Notes: a model not told the origin generated them from the letters alone. 64,000 nt of DNA from Candidatus Eubacterium faecigallinarum (GCA_019115455.1 DXDN01000020.1:1-64000); one strand, 5' to 3'; positions 26,586 to 34,732 are shown, numbered from the stretch's first letter. Made by a program: numbers and translations.

Positions 26586-27956
26586 ATGAGAGTAATTTTG
26601 GCATGCCTTGTTTGCAGGCTTGTGACTTTTATATTGCATAAAATGGGCAGGGGAGCTACAACTCTTCCCGGAAGAGTTGCGCTGAAGGTTAAGAGAAACG
26701 TCCTTTACGACCTGTCAAAAAATGTAAAGGTTATTATAGTTACCGGCACCAACGGAAAAACCACCTCCTGCCGCATTATCGAGGAGGGACTTAAGACTGC
26801 CGGAAGAACTTATTTTATAAACAAATCCGGCGCAAATCTTATTACCGGCATAACAGCTTCGTTTATAATGAATTCCACCGTTACCGGCAAAAACAAATGC
26901 GAGTATGCCATAGTCGAATGTGACGAAAACGCATTTCGTGAGGTGTCAAGATATATCCGTGCCGACGTGGTGCTGGTTACAAACGTATTCCGTGACCAGC
27001 TTGACAGATACGGCGAGGTTACACACACGCTAAACGCCATTAAGGAGTCGGTAAAGAATCTGCCAAAGGCGGTTGTATGCCTTAATGCCGACTGCTCGCT
27101 GACTTATTCCATGTCGGGTGAAATACCGAATAAAATCATTACCTACGGCGTAAACGTGCCGTTTGACAAGGACGCTGGCGAGCCGGAGATTTCCGATGCA
27201 AAATACTGCATTTTCTGCAAGCATGAGTACAGCTATTCTTATCACACATACGGTCATCTCGGCGGATTTGAGTGCAAAAACTGCGGCTATAAGCGTGTAA
27301 GCCCTGATTTTGCAGTTACCAGCGTCGAAGAGCTTAAGCCCAGTTACTCGCTTGTTGTTACTGATTTTAACGGCGACAGAAATATTACAAAAATCAATAT
27401 CGGCGGAGCTTATAATGTTTATAATGCCGTGGGCTGTTCAGCGGCGCTGTCCGCTCTGGGACTTGATAATAATACAATATATACCGCTCTCGAAAACTTT
27501 AACGGAGCTTTCGGCAGAATGGAGCAGTTTGAAAGCGGCGACAACAAGATAAATGTTATACTTGTTAAGAATCCCGCAGGCTTCAGCCAAACTATGAGCT
27601 TTTTAAAATCAATTGACGACGATTTTACGCTTATTCTTTCCCTTAACGATAATGCCGCAGACGGGCGTGATATCAGCTGGATATGGGATGTTGATTTCAA
27701 CGGAATATTTAAAAAATCAAACGTTAAGGAAATATACGTTACAGGCAAACGCTGCTATGATATGGCAATCAGAGTCAAGTATGAGGGCGTGGGCAACAGG
27801 GAAATCAAAGTTATTGAAAACGAGGATTACAGCAAGCTTGTGGATATTGCCACAGGCAGGGGCACAGACGTTTATATCGTGCCCACATATACCTCAATGA
27901 TGACAATGCGCCCTGTTATTGCAAAAAGACTGGGAGGTAAGGATTTTTGGGAATGA
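26586..27956 (+). CDS. murT: Lipid II isoglutaminyl synthase, ligase subunit MurT
   Basis: Mur-ligase-like ATPase that, with GatD, amidates the D-Glu of lipid II to D-isoglutamine at the membrane. 456 residues: P-loop VTGTNGKTTS (53-62), central Mur domain with YAIVECDENAF and TNVFRDQLDRYGE, a four-Cys zinc ribbon inserted in it (C208, C211, C230, C233), which is the hallmark of MurT, and a C-terminal DUF1727 region (about 320-450). Preceded by a good promoter; coupled to gatD by an overlapping stop. Confidence 0.95.
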   Translation: MRVILACLVCRLVTFILHKMGRGATTLPGRVALKVKRNVLYDLSKNVKVIIVTGTNGKTTSCRIIEEGLKTAGRTYFINKSGANLITGITASFIMNSTVTGKNKCEYAIVECDENAFREVSRYIRADVVLVTNVFRDQLDRYGEVTHTLNAIKESVKNLPKAVVCLNADCSLTYSMSGEIPNKIITYGVNVPFDKDAGEPEISDAKYCIFCKHEYSYSYHTYGHLGGFECKNCGYKRVSPDFAVTSVEELKPSYSLVVTDFNGDRNITKINIGGAYNVYNAVGCSAALSALGLDNNTIYTALENFNGAFGRMEQFESGDNKINVILVKNPAGFSQTMSFLKSIDDDFTLILSLNDNAADGRDISWIWDVDFNGIFKKSNVKEIYVTGKRCYDMAIRVKYEGVGNREIKVIENEDYSKLVDIATGRGTDVYIVPTYTSMMTMRPVIAKRLGGKDFWE

Positions 27957-28675
27957 TTATCAGAATTGCACATCTTTATCCCGATATGCTTAATCTTTAC
28001 GGCGACAGGGGAAATATTATTGCTCTGACCGAGCGTATGCAGGCAAGAGGTATCGAAACGGTGACGGACGCCGTGACCATGGGCAAAAGCTTTAATGCCG
28101 ATGATTATGATATTCTCTTTATCGGCGGCGGACAGGATTTTGAGCAGGACGTACTGCTCAGCGACCTTAATAAGGGCAAGGACGTTCAGATAAACAAGGC
28201 TATACACAGCGGTACTGTTATGCTGGCTATCTGCGGCGGATATCAGATGCTCGGCAAGTATTATAAAACATATGACGGCAAGATGCTGGAGTATATGGGA
28301 GCTCTTGATTTTTACACCCAGGGCAAGGAAGAACGTATGATAGGAAACTATGCCTTTAAGACCAAGGAAGGCATTGAGATAGTAGGCTTTGAAAATCACA
28401 GCGGACGCACGTATCTGGGCAGCGGAGTCAAACCGCTGGGAAAAGTGATAAAGGGATACGGCAATAACGGCGAGGACGGCACCGAGGGCGTACGGTATAA
28501 AAACACCTTCGGCACATATTCTCACGGTCCTATTCTGCCTAAAAATCCGGATTTTGCCGATCTGCTTATCTCAAAAGCCGTTGAAAACAAGTATGGCAAG
28601 ACTGAGCTTGCTCCTCTTGACGATACTCTTGAGGCAAAGGCAAGGGCACAGGTAATGAAATTGTATATTAAATAG
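27947..28675 (+). CDS. gatD: Lipid II isoglutaminyl synthase, glutaminase subunit GatD
   Basis: Class I glutamine amidotransferase-like subunit that supplies ammonia to MurT. About 242 residues: nucleophile C96 in AICGGYQ and catalytic H193 in TYSHGPILPKNP; substrate pocket segment YPDMLNLYGDRGNI near the start. Two starts are possible: TTG 27947, 9 bp after GGGAGG, and ATG 27953, which overlaps the murT stop as ATGA. The SD spacing favours the TTG; protein identity is not affected (two residues differ). Confidence 0.95.
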   Translation: MGMIIRIAHLYPDMLNLYGDRGNIIALTERMQARGIETVTDAVTMGKSFNADDYDILFIGGGQDFEQDVLLSDLNKGKDVQINKAIHSGTVMLAICGGYQMLGKYYKTYDGKMLEYMGALDFYTQGKEERMIGNYAFKTKEGIEIVGFENHSGRTYLGSGVKPLGKVIKGYGNNGEDGTEGVRYKNTFGTYSHGPILPKNPDFADLLISKAVENKYGKTELAPLDDTLEAKARAQVMKLYIK

Positions 28676-28690
28676 TGCGGGAGATTTGAT

Positions 28691-29710
28691 ATGAAAATAG
28701 TTGTTTTAGCCGGAGGACTCAGTCCTGAGCGTGATGTGTCGCTGTCATCAGGGGCGCTGATTTCAAATGCGCTGATTGATAACGGTCACGACGTAATGTT
28801 GCTTGACTTGTATCTCGGCACAAACAGCGGAGATTTTCCGCCGGTTTACAGAAATAATAAATCTTCGTTCAGATATTCTTACGAAGTGACAGAGTCACAG
28901 CCTGATCTTGAAGCGGTAAAAAGTTCGGCAAAAAACGGCGACTGCCTTGTGGGCGACGGTGTTATAAACCTCTGTCGTGAGGCTGATATCGTGTTTATGG
29001 CGCTTCACGGTGCTGAGGGTGAAAACGGTCAGATTCAGGCGCTTTTTGATTTGAATTCCATCAAGTATACAGGCTCCGGATATGCCGCCAGCCTTATTGC
29101 TATGGATAAGGATTTGTCAAAGCGTATTATGCGTGACAGCTCAATTTTAACTGCCGACTGGGAATATGTCGACGTTAGAAATAAAAATGATTTAAGCGGT
29201 ATATCATATCCCTGCGTAGTTAAGCCCTGCAGCTGCGGTTCAAGCGTTGGAGTGACCATTGTTGAAAATGAAGCTCAGCTTAGCAAAGCCTTAGAGTTAG
29301 CAGAAAAATACGAGGATCACGTTATTGTTGAAAAAAAGATAAGCGGCAGGGAATTTTCGGTGGGAATACTTAATAACCGGGCGCTGCATCCCATTGAGAT
29401 TATCCCGAAAAGCGGCTGGTACGACTATAAAAACAAATATCAGTCAGGCTTGACGCAGGAGGTCTGTCCGGCTGATATTACCGGGGAAATATGCTCTCTT
29501 TTGCAGGAAAGTGCTTTAAAGGTGCACAATGCTCTCAGGCTCGGTTATTACTCAAGAGTGGATTTCATTTTGGACGAAAACGGCAGGGCTTACTGCCTGG
29601 AGGCAAATACTCTGCCGGGAATGACTCCCACAAGCCTTCTTCCCCAGGAAGCGGCGGCAGTCGGTATATCATACAATAAGCTTTGCGACATGATTGCATC
29701 AAGCAAATAA
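28691..29710 (+). CDS. ddl: D-alanine--D-alanine ligase
   Basis: ATP-grasp ligase making the D-Ala-D-Ala end of the peptidoglycan stem. 339 residues: N-terminal LAGGLSPERDVSLSSGALI, MALHGAEGENGQIQALFD, the ATP-grasp core (CVVKPCSCGSSVGVTIV, VIVEKKISGREFSVGIL), the omega-loop with the Tyr typical of D-Ala-D-Ala rather than D-Ala-D-Lac enzymes (WYDYKNKYQSG), and the metal-binding C-terminus LEANTLPGMTPTSLLP. It follows gatD after 15 bp (GCGGGAG SD), so three cell-wall genes form one operon. Confidence 0.93.
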   Translation: MKIVVLAGGLSPERDVSLSSGALISNALIDNGHDVMLLDLYLGTNSGDFPPVYRNNKSSFRYSYEVTESQPDLEAVKSSAKNGDCLVGDGVINLCREADIVFMALHGAEGENGQIQALFDLNSIKYTGSGYAASLIAMDKDLSKRIMRDSSILTADWEYVDVRNKNDLSGISYPCVVKPCSCGSSVGVTIVENEAQLSKALELAEKYEDHVIVEKKISGREFSVGILNNRALHPIEIIPKSGWYDYKNKYQSGLTQEVCPADITGEICSLLQESALKVHNALRLGYYSRVDFILDENGRAYCLEANTLPGMTPTSLLPQEAAAVGISYNKLCDMIASSK

Positions 29711-29771
29711 GACAAAAATGAACCATTAATAATACTGCGACGGAAATACTGTTTTGAATAAATATTTTATT

Positions 29772-29801
29772 AAAAAAGGCTTGATTTTTCAGGCCTTTTT
29801 T
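29772..29801 (+). terminator. Rho-independent terminator after ddl
   Basis: AAAAAAGGCTTGA pairs with TCAGGCCTTTTTT (one G-T wobble) around a TTTT loop, ending in a T run. The stem's inner left part, TTGATT at 29781, doubles as the -35 box of the rpsB promoter. Confidence 0.85.
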
Positions 29802-29809
29802 GCTATAAT
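29781..29809 (+). promoter_or_regulatory. Sigma-A promoter of rpsB-tsf
   Basis: TTGATT (29781-29786) and a consensus TATAAT (29804-29809) with exactly 17 bp between. The -35 lies inside the ddl terminator hairpin. Predicted RNA start around 29816, giving a leader of about 110 nt before rpsB. Confidence 0.8.
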
Positions 29810-29817
29810 GTTCCAGC

Positions 29818-29898
29818 ATTCGCATAAGTGAAAGCGAATACGCACATAAACGGGTGAGCCTTAGGTTATTGATTTAGGCTCGTGCCAGCCTGTTTGTG
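29818..29898 (+). ncRNA. Structured 5' leader of rpsB, candidate autoregulatory element
   Basis: Two stems are visible. Hairpin 1: ATTCGC (29818-29823) with GCGAAT (29834-29839). Hairpin 2, two-part: CACA/TGTG (29843-29846 with 29895-29898) then, after a TA bulge, AACGGG/CCTGTT (29849-29854 with 29889-29894), enclosing an inner stem GAGCCT/AGGCTC (29856-29861 with 29876-29881). The apical loop contains AGGTT (29863-29867), which can pair with AACCT (29906-29910) just before the SD AAAGGAGGA (29912-29920), a possible pseudoknot. Ribosomal protein operons are often controlled by their product through such leaders; S2 as ligand is an inference. Confidence 0.55.
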
Positions 29899-29927
29899 GA
29901 GGATTAACCTTAAAGGAGGAAATTATT

Positions 29928-30686
29928 ATGGCAAATGTAGTTTCTATGAAACAGCTTTTAGAAGCAGGTGTTCATTTCGGACACCAGACCAGAAGATGGA
30001 ACCCCAAAATGGCTGAGTACATCTTCACAGAGCGTAACGGCATTTACATCATCGACCTTCAGAAAACAGTTAAGAAGCTTGATGAGGCTTATATGTACGT
30101 TCGCGATCTCGCTGCAGAAGGCGGTTCAATCATCTTCGTAGGCACAAAGAAGCAGGCTCAGGAGTCTGTTAAGGAAGAGGCTGAGCGTTGCGCTATGCCT
30201 TATGTAAACGCTCGTTGGCTCGGCGGTATGCTTACAAACTTCAAGACCATCCGCGGCAGAGTAGCTCGTCTTGCACAGCTTAAGGCTATGCGTGAGGACG
30301 GCACATTCGACCTCCTTCCTAAGAAGGAAATCATCAAGCTTGAGCTTGAGATTGAAAAGCTTGAGAAATATCTCGGCGGTATCACAGAGATGAAGAAGAT
30401 TCCTAACGCTATGTTCATCGTTGATCCCCGTAAGGAGAGAATTGCCGTATCAGAGGCTATGAAGCTTGGTATTCCGATCGTTGCTATCGTTGATACAAAC
30501 TGCGACCCTGACGAGATCGACTATGTAATCCCGGGTAACGACGACGCTATCCGTGCTGTTAAGCTTATTGCAGGCGCAATGGCAGACGCAGTAATCGAAG
30601 GCAGAGACGGTAAGGACACCGCTGACGAGGAAGCTCCTGCTGAGGAAGCAGCTCAGGAAACTGCTGAGGAAGCTGCTGCTGAATAA
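29928..30686 (+). CDS. rpsB: 30S ribosomal protein S2
   Basis: Structural protein of the small subunit. 252 residues with the S2 signature stretches [22 protein letters not shown] at the start, [27 protein letters not shown] and [24 protein letters not shown]. The last ~30 residues are an acidic Ala/Glu-rich tail ([19 protein letters not shown]), common in Firmicutes S2 proteins. Strong SD AAAGGAGGA. Codon choice is biased to a few codons, as expected for high expression. Confidence 0.98.
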   Translation: MANVVSMKQLLEAGVHFGHQTRRWNPKMAEYIFTERNGIYIIDLQKTVKKLDEAYMYVRDLAAEGGSIIFVGTKKQAQESVKEEAERCAMPYVNARWLGGMLTNFKTIRGRVARLAQLKAMREDGTFDLLPKKEIIKLELEIEKLEKYLGGITEMKKIPNAMFIVDPRKERIAVSEAMKLGIPIVAIVDTNCDPDEIDYVIPGNDDAIRAVKLIAGAMADAVIEGRDGKDTADEEAPAEEAAQETAEEAAAE

Positions 30687-30706
30687 TTAATACAACAAGA
30701 TATCAC

Positions 30707-30732
30707 CGGAGCAATGCCAAAACATTGCTCCG
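30707..30732 (+). promoter_or_regulatory. Intercistronic hairpin between rpsB and tsf
   Basis: A perfect 10-bp stem (CGGAGCAATG / CATTGCTCCG) with a 6-nt loop, ending 33 bp before the tsf start. No strong T run follows (ATTTGAAATATTC), so it looks like a partial terminator or RNA-stability element that sets the S2:EF-Ts ratio rather than a full stop. Confidence 0.6.
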
Positions 30733-30764
30733 ATTTGAAATATTCTAATTTGGAGGAATTTATT

Positions 30765-31703
30765 ATGGCATTTACCGCTCAGGACGTAAAGGCTCTTCGT
30801 GAGAAGACAGGCGTCGGAATGATGGAATGTAAAAAGGCTCTTGTTGAGGCTGACGGCGATATGGACAAGGCAATCGACTATCTCCGTGAGAGAGGTCTTG
30901 CTGCTGCTCAGAAGAAAGCAACAAGAATTGCCGCTGAGGGTGTAGTTCTCCCTTATTACGATAAAGAGGCTAAGAAGGGTGTCGTTGTTGAGGTTAACTC
31001 TGAAACAGACTTCGTTGCCAAGAATGAGAAATTCATGGATTTCGTATCAGGTGTAGCAAAGACAATCGTTGCTACAAACCCTGCTGACGTTGAAACTCTT
31101 TGCGCTACAGAGTTCAACGGTACCGGCAGAACAGTTACCGAGACTCTTAACGACCTTGTTCTTTCAATCGGCGAGAACATGAAAGTTCGCCGCTTTGAAA
31201 CAATGGAAGGCATCGTTTCAACATATATTCACGGCGGCGGAGCAGTAGGCGTTATGGTTGGCTTTGATGTAGCTGACGAGTCTAAGGCTTCAACAGCTGA
31301 ATTTGAGGCAATGGGCAAGAACGTTTCAATGCAGATTGCTGCAATGAATCCAAGCTATCTTGACGAGGCTTCAGTACCTGCTGAGGTTGTTGAGCACGAG
31401 AAGAGCATCCTTGCCGCTCAGATGAAGGAAGATCCTAAGATGGCTTCTAAGCCGGAGGCTGTTCTTGCTAAAATTGCTGAGGGTAAGATGGGCAAGTTCT
31501 ATAAGGAAAACTGCCTTGTTGACCAGGAGTTCGTTCGCAGCGACATTTTCCAGGGCTCAGTAAAGGGCTATGTTGACAGCGTTGCTAAAGAACTCGGCAC
31601 AGAAATCAAGGTTAACGGCTTCATCAGAATGATGAAGGGCGACGGTCTTGAGAAGAGAGAAGAGAATTTTGCCGAGGAAATTGCAAAGCAGATCAACGGC
31701 TAA
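30765..31703 (+). CDS. tsf: Translation elongation factor Ts
   Basis: Guanine nucleotide exchange factor for EF-Tu. 312 residues from ATG 30765 (SD TGGAGGAAT). N-terminal UBA-like domain and EF-Tu contact TAQDVKALREKTGVGMMECKKAL, then GLAAAQKKATRIAAEG, the core with EVNSETDFVAKNEKF (signature 2) and GVMVGFDVAD, and a C-terminal module ending in EEIAKQING. The rpsB-tsf pair is universal; the usual next genes pyrH-frr are displaced by about 10.7 kb here. Confidence 0.98.
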   Translation: MAFTAQDVKALREKTGVGMMECKKALVEADGDMDKAIDYLRERGLAAAQKKATRIAAEGVVLPYYDKEAKKGVVVEVNSETDFVAKNEKFMDFVSGVAKTIVATNPADVETLCATEFNGTGRTVTETLNDLVLSIGENMKVRRFETMEGIVSTYIHGGGAVGVMVGFDVADESKASTAEFEAMGKNVSMQIAAMNPSYLDEASVPAEVVEHEKSILAAQMKEDPKMASKPEAVLAKIAEGKMGKFYKENCLVDQEFVRSDIFQGSVKGYVDSVAKELGTEIKVNGFIRMMKGDGLEKREENFAEEIAKQING

Positions 31704-31735
31704 TCAAAAAATTTCATAATTTTTCATAAACTATT

Positions 31736-31773
31736 AAAACCCGTTAAAATCTACTGTTTTAACGGGTTTTTCT
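31736..31773 (+). terminator. Rho-independent terminator after tsf
   Basis: A 14-bp perfect stem (AAAACCCGTTAAAA / TTTTAACGGGTTTT), 7-nt loop, ending in TTTTT. Closes the rpsB-tsf transcript. Confidence 0.93.
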
Positions 31774-31828
31774 ATTTTTAGAAAATGAAAAAGTATTATA
31801 ATTTATTATAGTTTTTTTAACCAAAAAA

Positions 31829-31897
31829 TGCGTAAAATTTGCGTACAAAATTGCGTATGACTTTCCCGAATTATCTTTTGCTAAGTTTTTTTGCGTA
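31829..31897 (+). repeat. Phased TGCGTA direct repeats
   Basis: Four direct copies of TGCGTA (31829-31834, 31840-31845, 31852-31857, 31892-31897), mostly in a longer TTGCGTACAA-like context. Helical phasing of the first three suggests a protein-binding array, for example recombinase arm sites or a repressor array. The binding protein is not known. Confidence 0.5.
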
Positions 31898-31910
31898 CAA
31901 TTCATTATCA

Positions 31911-31946
31911 AGGACTTGTTAGTGTGGTATTATTAACAAGTTCTTT
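31911..31946 (+). terminator. Orphan terminator in the tsf-XRE gap
   Basis: AGGACTTGTTA pairs with TAACAAGTTCT (one G-T pair) around a 12-nt loop, then six T. No gene lies directly upstream, since tsf already has its own terminator, so this may be left over from a lost gene or end a small untranslated RNA. Confidence 0.6.
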
Positions 31947-32059
31947 TTTATTTGTATAGAGGCTATGGCGTGAACTTAAGCTTTATTACTGTAAAAATAT
32001 CATTAACAATTGCTATAACAGTTTACAGGAATTTTATAATATAATATTGACGGACGGAG

Positions 32060-32392
32060 GTGATATATATAAATAACGTAGATGAATTGGTAAATAAACT
32101 CACAGAGTTAAAGGATAACCGAAAGTGGAGTAATTATCGTATAGCAAAGGAAAGCGGTTTGCCTGTAAGCACAGTTTCAAATATTTATAAAAGAAAAACA
32201 GCGCCTCAATTTTATACATTTTGCTTAATTTGCAACGGATTTGGCATCAGTTTGTCTGATTCCTTTTGTGATGATAGAAAATTTGCCTCGCTAAATCAAA
32301 GAGAGAAAGAAGTTTTAAATTTGTTAAATCAACTTGATGATGAGCAACAAGAACTTATAATAAATTTAATGAAAATTATGAATAAAGCATAG
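32060..32392 (+). CDS. Small XRE-family helix-turn-helix regulator
   Basis: About 107-110 residues. The HTH is around 22-42 (SNYRIAKESGLPVSTVSNIYKRK) followed by the Cro/CI fold (APQFYTFCLICNGFGISLSDSF); the C-terminal 40 residues are a helical, charged region (LNQREKEVLNLLNQLDDEQQELIINLMKIMNK). It has a near-perfect SD (GGAGGTGATA) but no ATG, GTG or TTG at normal spacing: a GTG at 32060 overlaps the SD itself, and the codon at the right distance (32069) is ATA. Low GC and phage-type architecture suggest horizontal origin. Likely a DNA-binding repressor; the target is unknown. Confidence 0.75.
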   Translation: MIYINNVDELVNKLTELKDNRKWSNYRIAKESGLPVSTVSNIYKRKTAPQFYTFCLICNGFGISLSDSFCDDRKFASLNQREKEVLNLLNQLDDEQQELIINLMKIMNKA

Positions 32393-32424
32393 AAACTGTA
32401 AATTGTCATTTTTTCTGTCTTCGC

Positions 32425-32452
32425 TTGCAAGGAGGCAGAATAATGGTATAAT
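32425..32452 (+). promoter_or_regulatory. Candidate promoter of the GH31 gene
   Basis: TTGCAA (32425-32430) and TATAAT (32447-32452), 16 bp apart, about 35 bp upstream of the GH31 start. Confidence 0.55.
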
Positions 32453-32485
32453 GTAGTTAAAATATTTAGAAAGAATTTTGTTCCT

Positions 32486-34438
32486 ATGGAAAATATTAAG
32501 ATTGATAATAACGAGATTCTGTTTTCAAGATTTTCGGAACTTGTAAGAATAACCCCCTGCGGTAAAAACGCAATAAGATTTCAGGGTTTTCCTGATTGCC
32601 AAGTCATTGATGAAAACTATACTTTGATGCCCCAAAAAGCAGATTGTGTTATTGAGGAGCTTGACAACTGTGTGAAATTAACTCGGGGCAGTCTTACAGC
32701 CCAGCTTAGAAACAACGGCTGTGTTTCATTTTATAAAGACGGCGTTAAAATTCTTGAGGAACAGCCTGAACTTACTTTTCACAATGGTTTCAGAAATTAT
32801 GTGAACCTTGCCAACGGTGTGTGGAAAAGCAGGGTTACTTTCAATGCGAATGAGGGCGAACACTTTTTCGGCCTCGGACACAGCATGAATAATCCTTTTG
32901 ATTTAAAAGGCTGTTCGTTTGATATTATAAATACAAACGCCAACTGTGCAATGCCTTTTGTTTATTCATCTCTCGGGTACGGCTTTTTGTGGAATAATCC
33001 GTCAATCGGCTCAGTTGAGCTTTCAAATAACCGCACCCGCTGGAACAGCACGGCGTGCAGATTTGTTGATTATGTTGTTATTGTCGGAACGCCTGCCGAG
33101 GTCAGCGAAACTCTTGCACAGCTTACGGGTTATGCCCCCGAAATGCCTTACTGGGCAACGGGATTTTGGCAGAGCAGGCTCAGATATGAAACACAGGATA
33201 AACTCCTTGAGGTTGCAAGAAGATATAAAGAAGAAAATATTCCGGTTTCTGCAATCGTTGCCGATTATTTTCACTGGACGGAGCAGGGAGATTATAAATT
33301 TGACCCTGAATACTGGCAGGATGTAAAGGCGATGAGCGACGAACTGCACGAAATGGGGACAAAGCATGTTGTTTCCGTATGGCCTACAATCAATGAGCAC
33401 AGCGAAAACTACCGCACGATGAAAAACAGAAATATGCTTATCAGAACCACACGAGGTTCTGACAGAGTGTTTGAGTTTTACGGCTGGCAGGCTGAAATTG
33501 ACGCCACCAATGAAGAAACAAGAAAATTTGTTTGGCAGAGGCTTAAAGAAAATTATATCGACAACGGAGTAGACAGCTTGTGGCTTGACGAGGCTGAGCC
33601 TGAAATTCACCCCGAGCAGTTTGACAACCTGATTTTCAGCAAGGGCAGGGGAGATGTTGTTGCTCTTCTTTATCCCTATTATTATTCCAAAATGCTGTAT
33701 GACGGCTATAATGAAATCGGCAAAAAGGATATAATCACACTCACAAGATGCGCCTATCTCGGCAGTCAGAAATTCGGCTCCCTTGTTTGGTCGGGCGATA
33801 TTGAGTCTACTTTTGAAAGCCTTAGATGCCAGGTGCACGCCGCAATAAATATGTCTGTATGCGGTATTCCGTGGTGGAACACTGATGTGGGCGGATTTTA
33901 TGACGCTGATATTACAAGCGATTATTTTAAGGAGCTTATCGTAAGGTGGTTTCAGTTCGGTGTGTTCTCACCCGTATTAAGACTTCACGGCAGCCGAATC
34001 CGCCACGGTGAAAAAAGTAATCTTAAGGAGCCCAGCGGCGACCCGAACGAGCTTTGGTCATTCGGCGAGGAGAATTTTGAAATACTCAAAAAACTTGTTT
34101 TCCTGCGTGAGAATTTAAGACCGTATATTAAGCGTTATATGGATGAGGCGAGCGATACGGGTCACCCTGTTCTTCGCCCGATGTTCTTTGAATTCCCGGA
34201 CGACGAGGTTTGCTATACTCTTGGCGAGCAGTATATGTTCGGCGCCGAGATTATCTTTGCCCCCATTGTAAATCAGGGGCAGAAAACAAAACGCTTTTAT
34301 GTTCCCGACGGCGAATGGATTTTGACTAAGGACAAAACAACCTATACAAAAGGCTGGCACGAAATTAATGTCGGCATTGAAGATTTAGTTGCGCTTGTTA
34401 AAGCAGACAGTGATGTGATATCCGCTTTTGAATTATAA
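32486..34438 (+). CDS. GH31 family glycoside hydrolase (alpha-glucosidase/alpha-xylosidase type)
   Basis: 650-residue retaining glycosidase. An N-terminal beta-sandwich (about 1-215, with GEHFFGLGHSMNNPFD) precedes the TIM barrel; the expected nucleophile is D368 in LWLDEAEPE and the acid/base is D438 in VWSGDIES. Other barrel motifs: FWQSRLRYETQDKLLEVARRYKEENIPVSAIVADYFHW is split over residues ~228-265, and SPVLRLHGSRIRHGEKS, then RPMFFEFPDD. The nucleophile context with EPE rather than NEP resembles alpha-xylosidase/exo-acting relatives, but substrate cannot be fixed. No signal peptide, so intracellular. Own promoter and terminator. Confidence 0.9.
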   Translation: MENIKIDNNEILFSRFSELVRITPCGKNAIRFQGFPDCQVIDENYTLMPQKADCVIEELDNCVKLTRGSLTAQLRNNGCVSFYKDGVKILEEQPELTFHNGFRNYVNLANGVWKSRVTFNANEGEHFFGLGHSMNNPFDLKGCSFDIINTNANCAMPFVYSSLGYGFLWNNPSIGSVELSNNRTRWNSTACRFVDYVVIVGTPAEVSETLAQLTGYAPEMPYWATGFWQSRLRYETQDKLLEVARRYKEENIPVSAIVADYFHWTEQGDYKFDPEYWQDVKAMSDELHEMGTKHVVSVWPTINEHSENYRTMKNRNMLIRTTRGSDRVFEFYGWQAEIDATNEETRKFVWQRLKENYIDNGVDSLWLDEAEPEIHPEQFDNLIFSKGRGDVVALLYPYYYSKMLYDGYNEIGKKDIITLTRCAYLGSQKFGSLVWSGDIESTFESLRCQVHAAINMSVCGIPWWNTDVGGFYDADITSDYFKELIVRWFQFGVFSPVLRLHGSRIRHGEKSNLKEPSGDPNELWSFGEENFEILKKLVFLRENLRPYIKRYMDEASDTGHPVLRPMFFEFPDDEVCYTLGEQYMFGAEIIFAPIVNQGQKTKRFYVPDGEWILTKDKTTYTKGWHEINVGIEDLVALVKADSDVISAFEL

Positions 34439-34486
34439 TAACATAAAGGACCTTAAAACAATTTGTTTTCAGGTCTCAGCTTATTG

Positions 34487-34514
34487 AAAAACCCGGCAAA
34501 AGCCGGGCTTTTTG
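34487..34514 (+). terminator. Rho-independent terminator after the GH31 gene
   Basis: CCCGGC / GCCGGG stem (34492-34497 with 34502-34507), AAAA loop, flanked by A run and followed by CTTTTTG. Confidence 0.88.
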
Positions 34515-34662
34515 TGTTAGCGGTAGAATAACTGTGGTAATAAAATAAAAGTATAAACAGCTATAACAGTATTTAAAATACAGGATATATACAGCGCCTG
34601 TGACATGAAATCATCTAAAGGGAGAAAAGAGGATTGAATCTTTAATTTTTTACAAAAAATGG

Positions 34663-34691
34663 TTGACAAATAGAATTGTGGTGTGTATAAT
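34663..34691 (+). promoter_or_regulatory. Sigma-A promoter of feoA-feoB
   Basis: TTGACA (34663-34668) and TATAAT (34686-34691), both perfect consensus, exactly 17 bp apart. An operator begins 8 bp downstream, over the transcription start, so the strong promoter is probably kept off by a repressor. Confidence 0.85.
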
Positions 34692-34698
34692 AGCAATG

Positions 34699-34714
34699 GT
34701 TAGTTGATACTAAC
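34699..34714. promoter_or_regulatory. Operator copy 1, GTTAGT-N4-ACTAAC
   Basis: Perfect inverted repeat GTTAGT TGAT ACTAAC covering the predicted transcription start of feoA. The TTAG...CTAA half-sites resemble those bound by DtxR/IdeR-family iron regulators. Confidence 0.75.
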
Positions 34715-34732
34715 TAATTTTTATACATTACA

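Larger units (their letters stand above)
31774..32055. other. AT-rich gap with TGCGTA repeats and an orphan terminator
   Basis: No gene is supported here. The hexamer TGCGTA occurs at 31829, 31840, 31852 and 31892; the first three are 11-12 bp apart, about one helical turn. A terminator-like hairpin lies at 31911-31946. The sequence is markedly more AT-rich than the genes on either side and marks the left edge of the accessory block. Confidence 0.6.

Noticed and set aside
33023-33838. A 271-residue antisense frame opposite the GH31 gene
   Set aside because: It overlaps the catalytic core of a clear glycosidase, has no SD and no recognisable domain; its openness follows from the codon bias of the sense strand.
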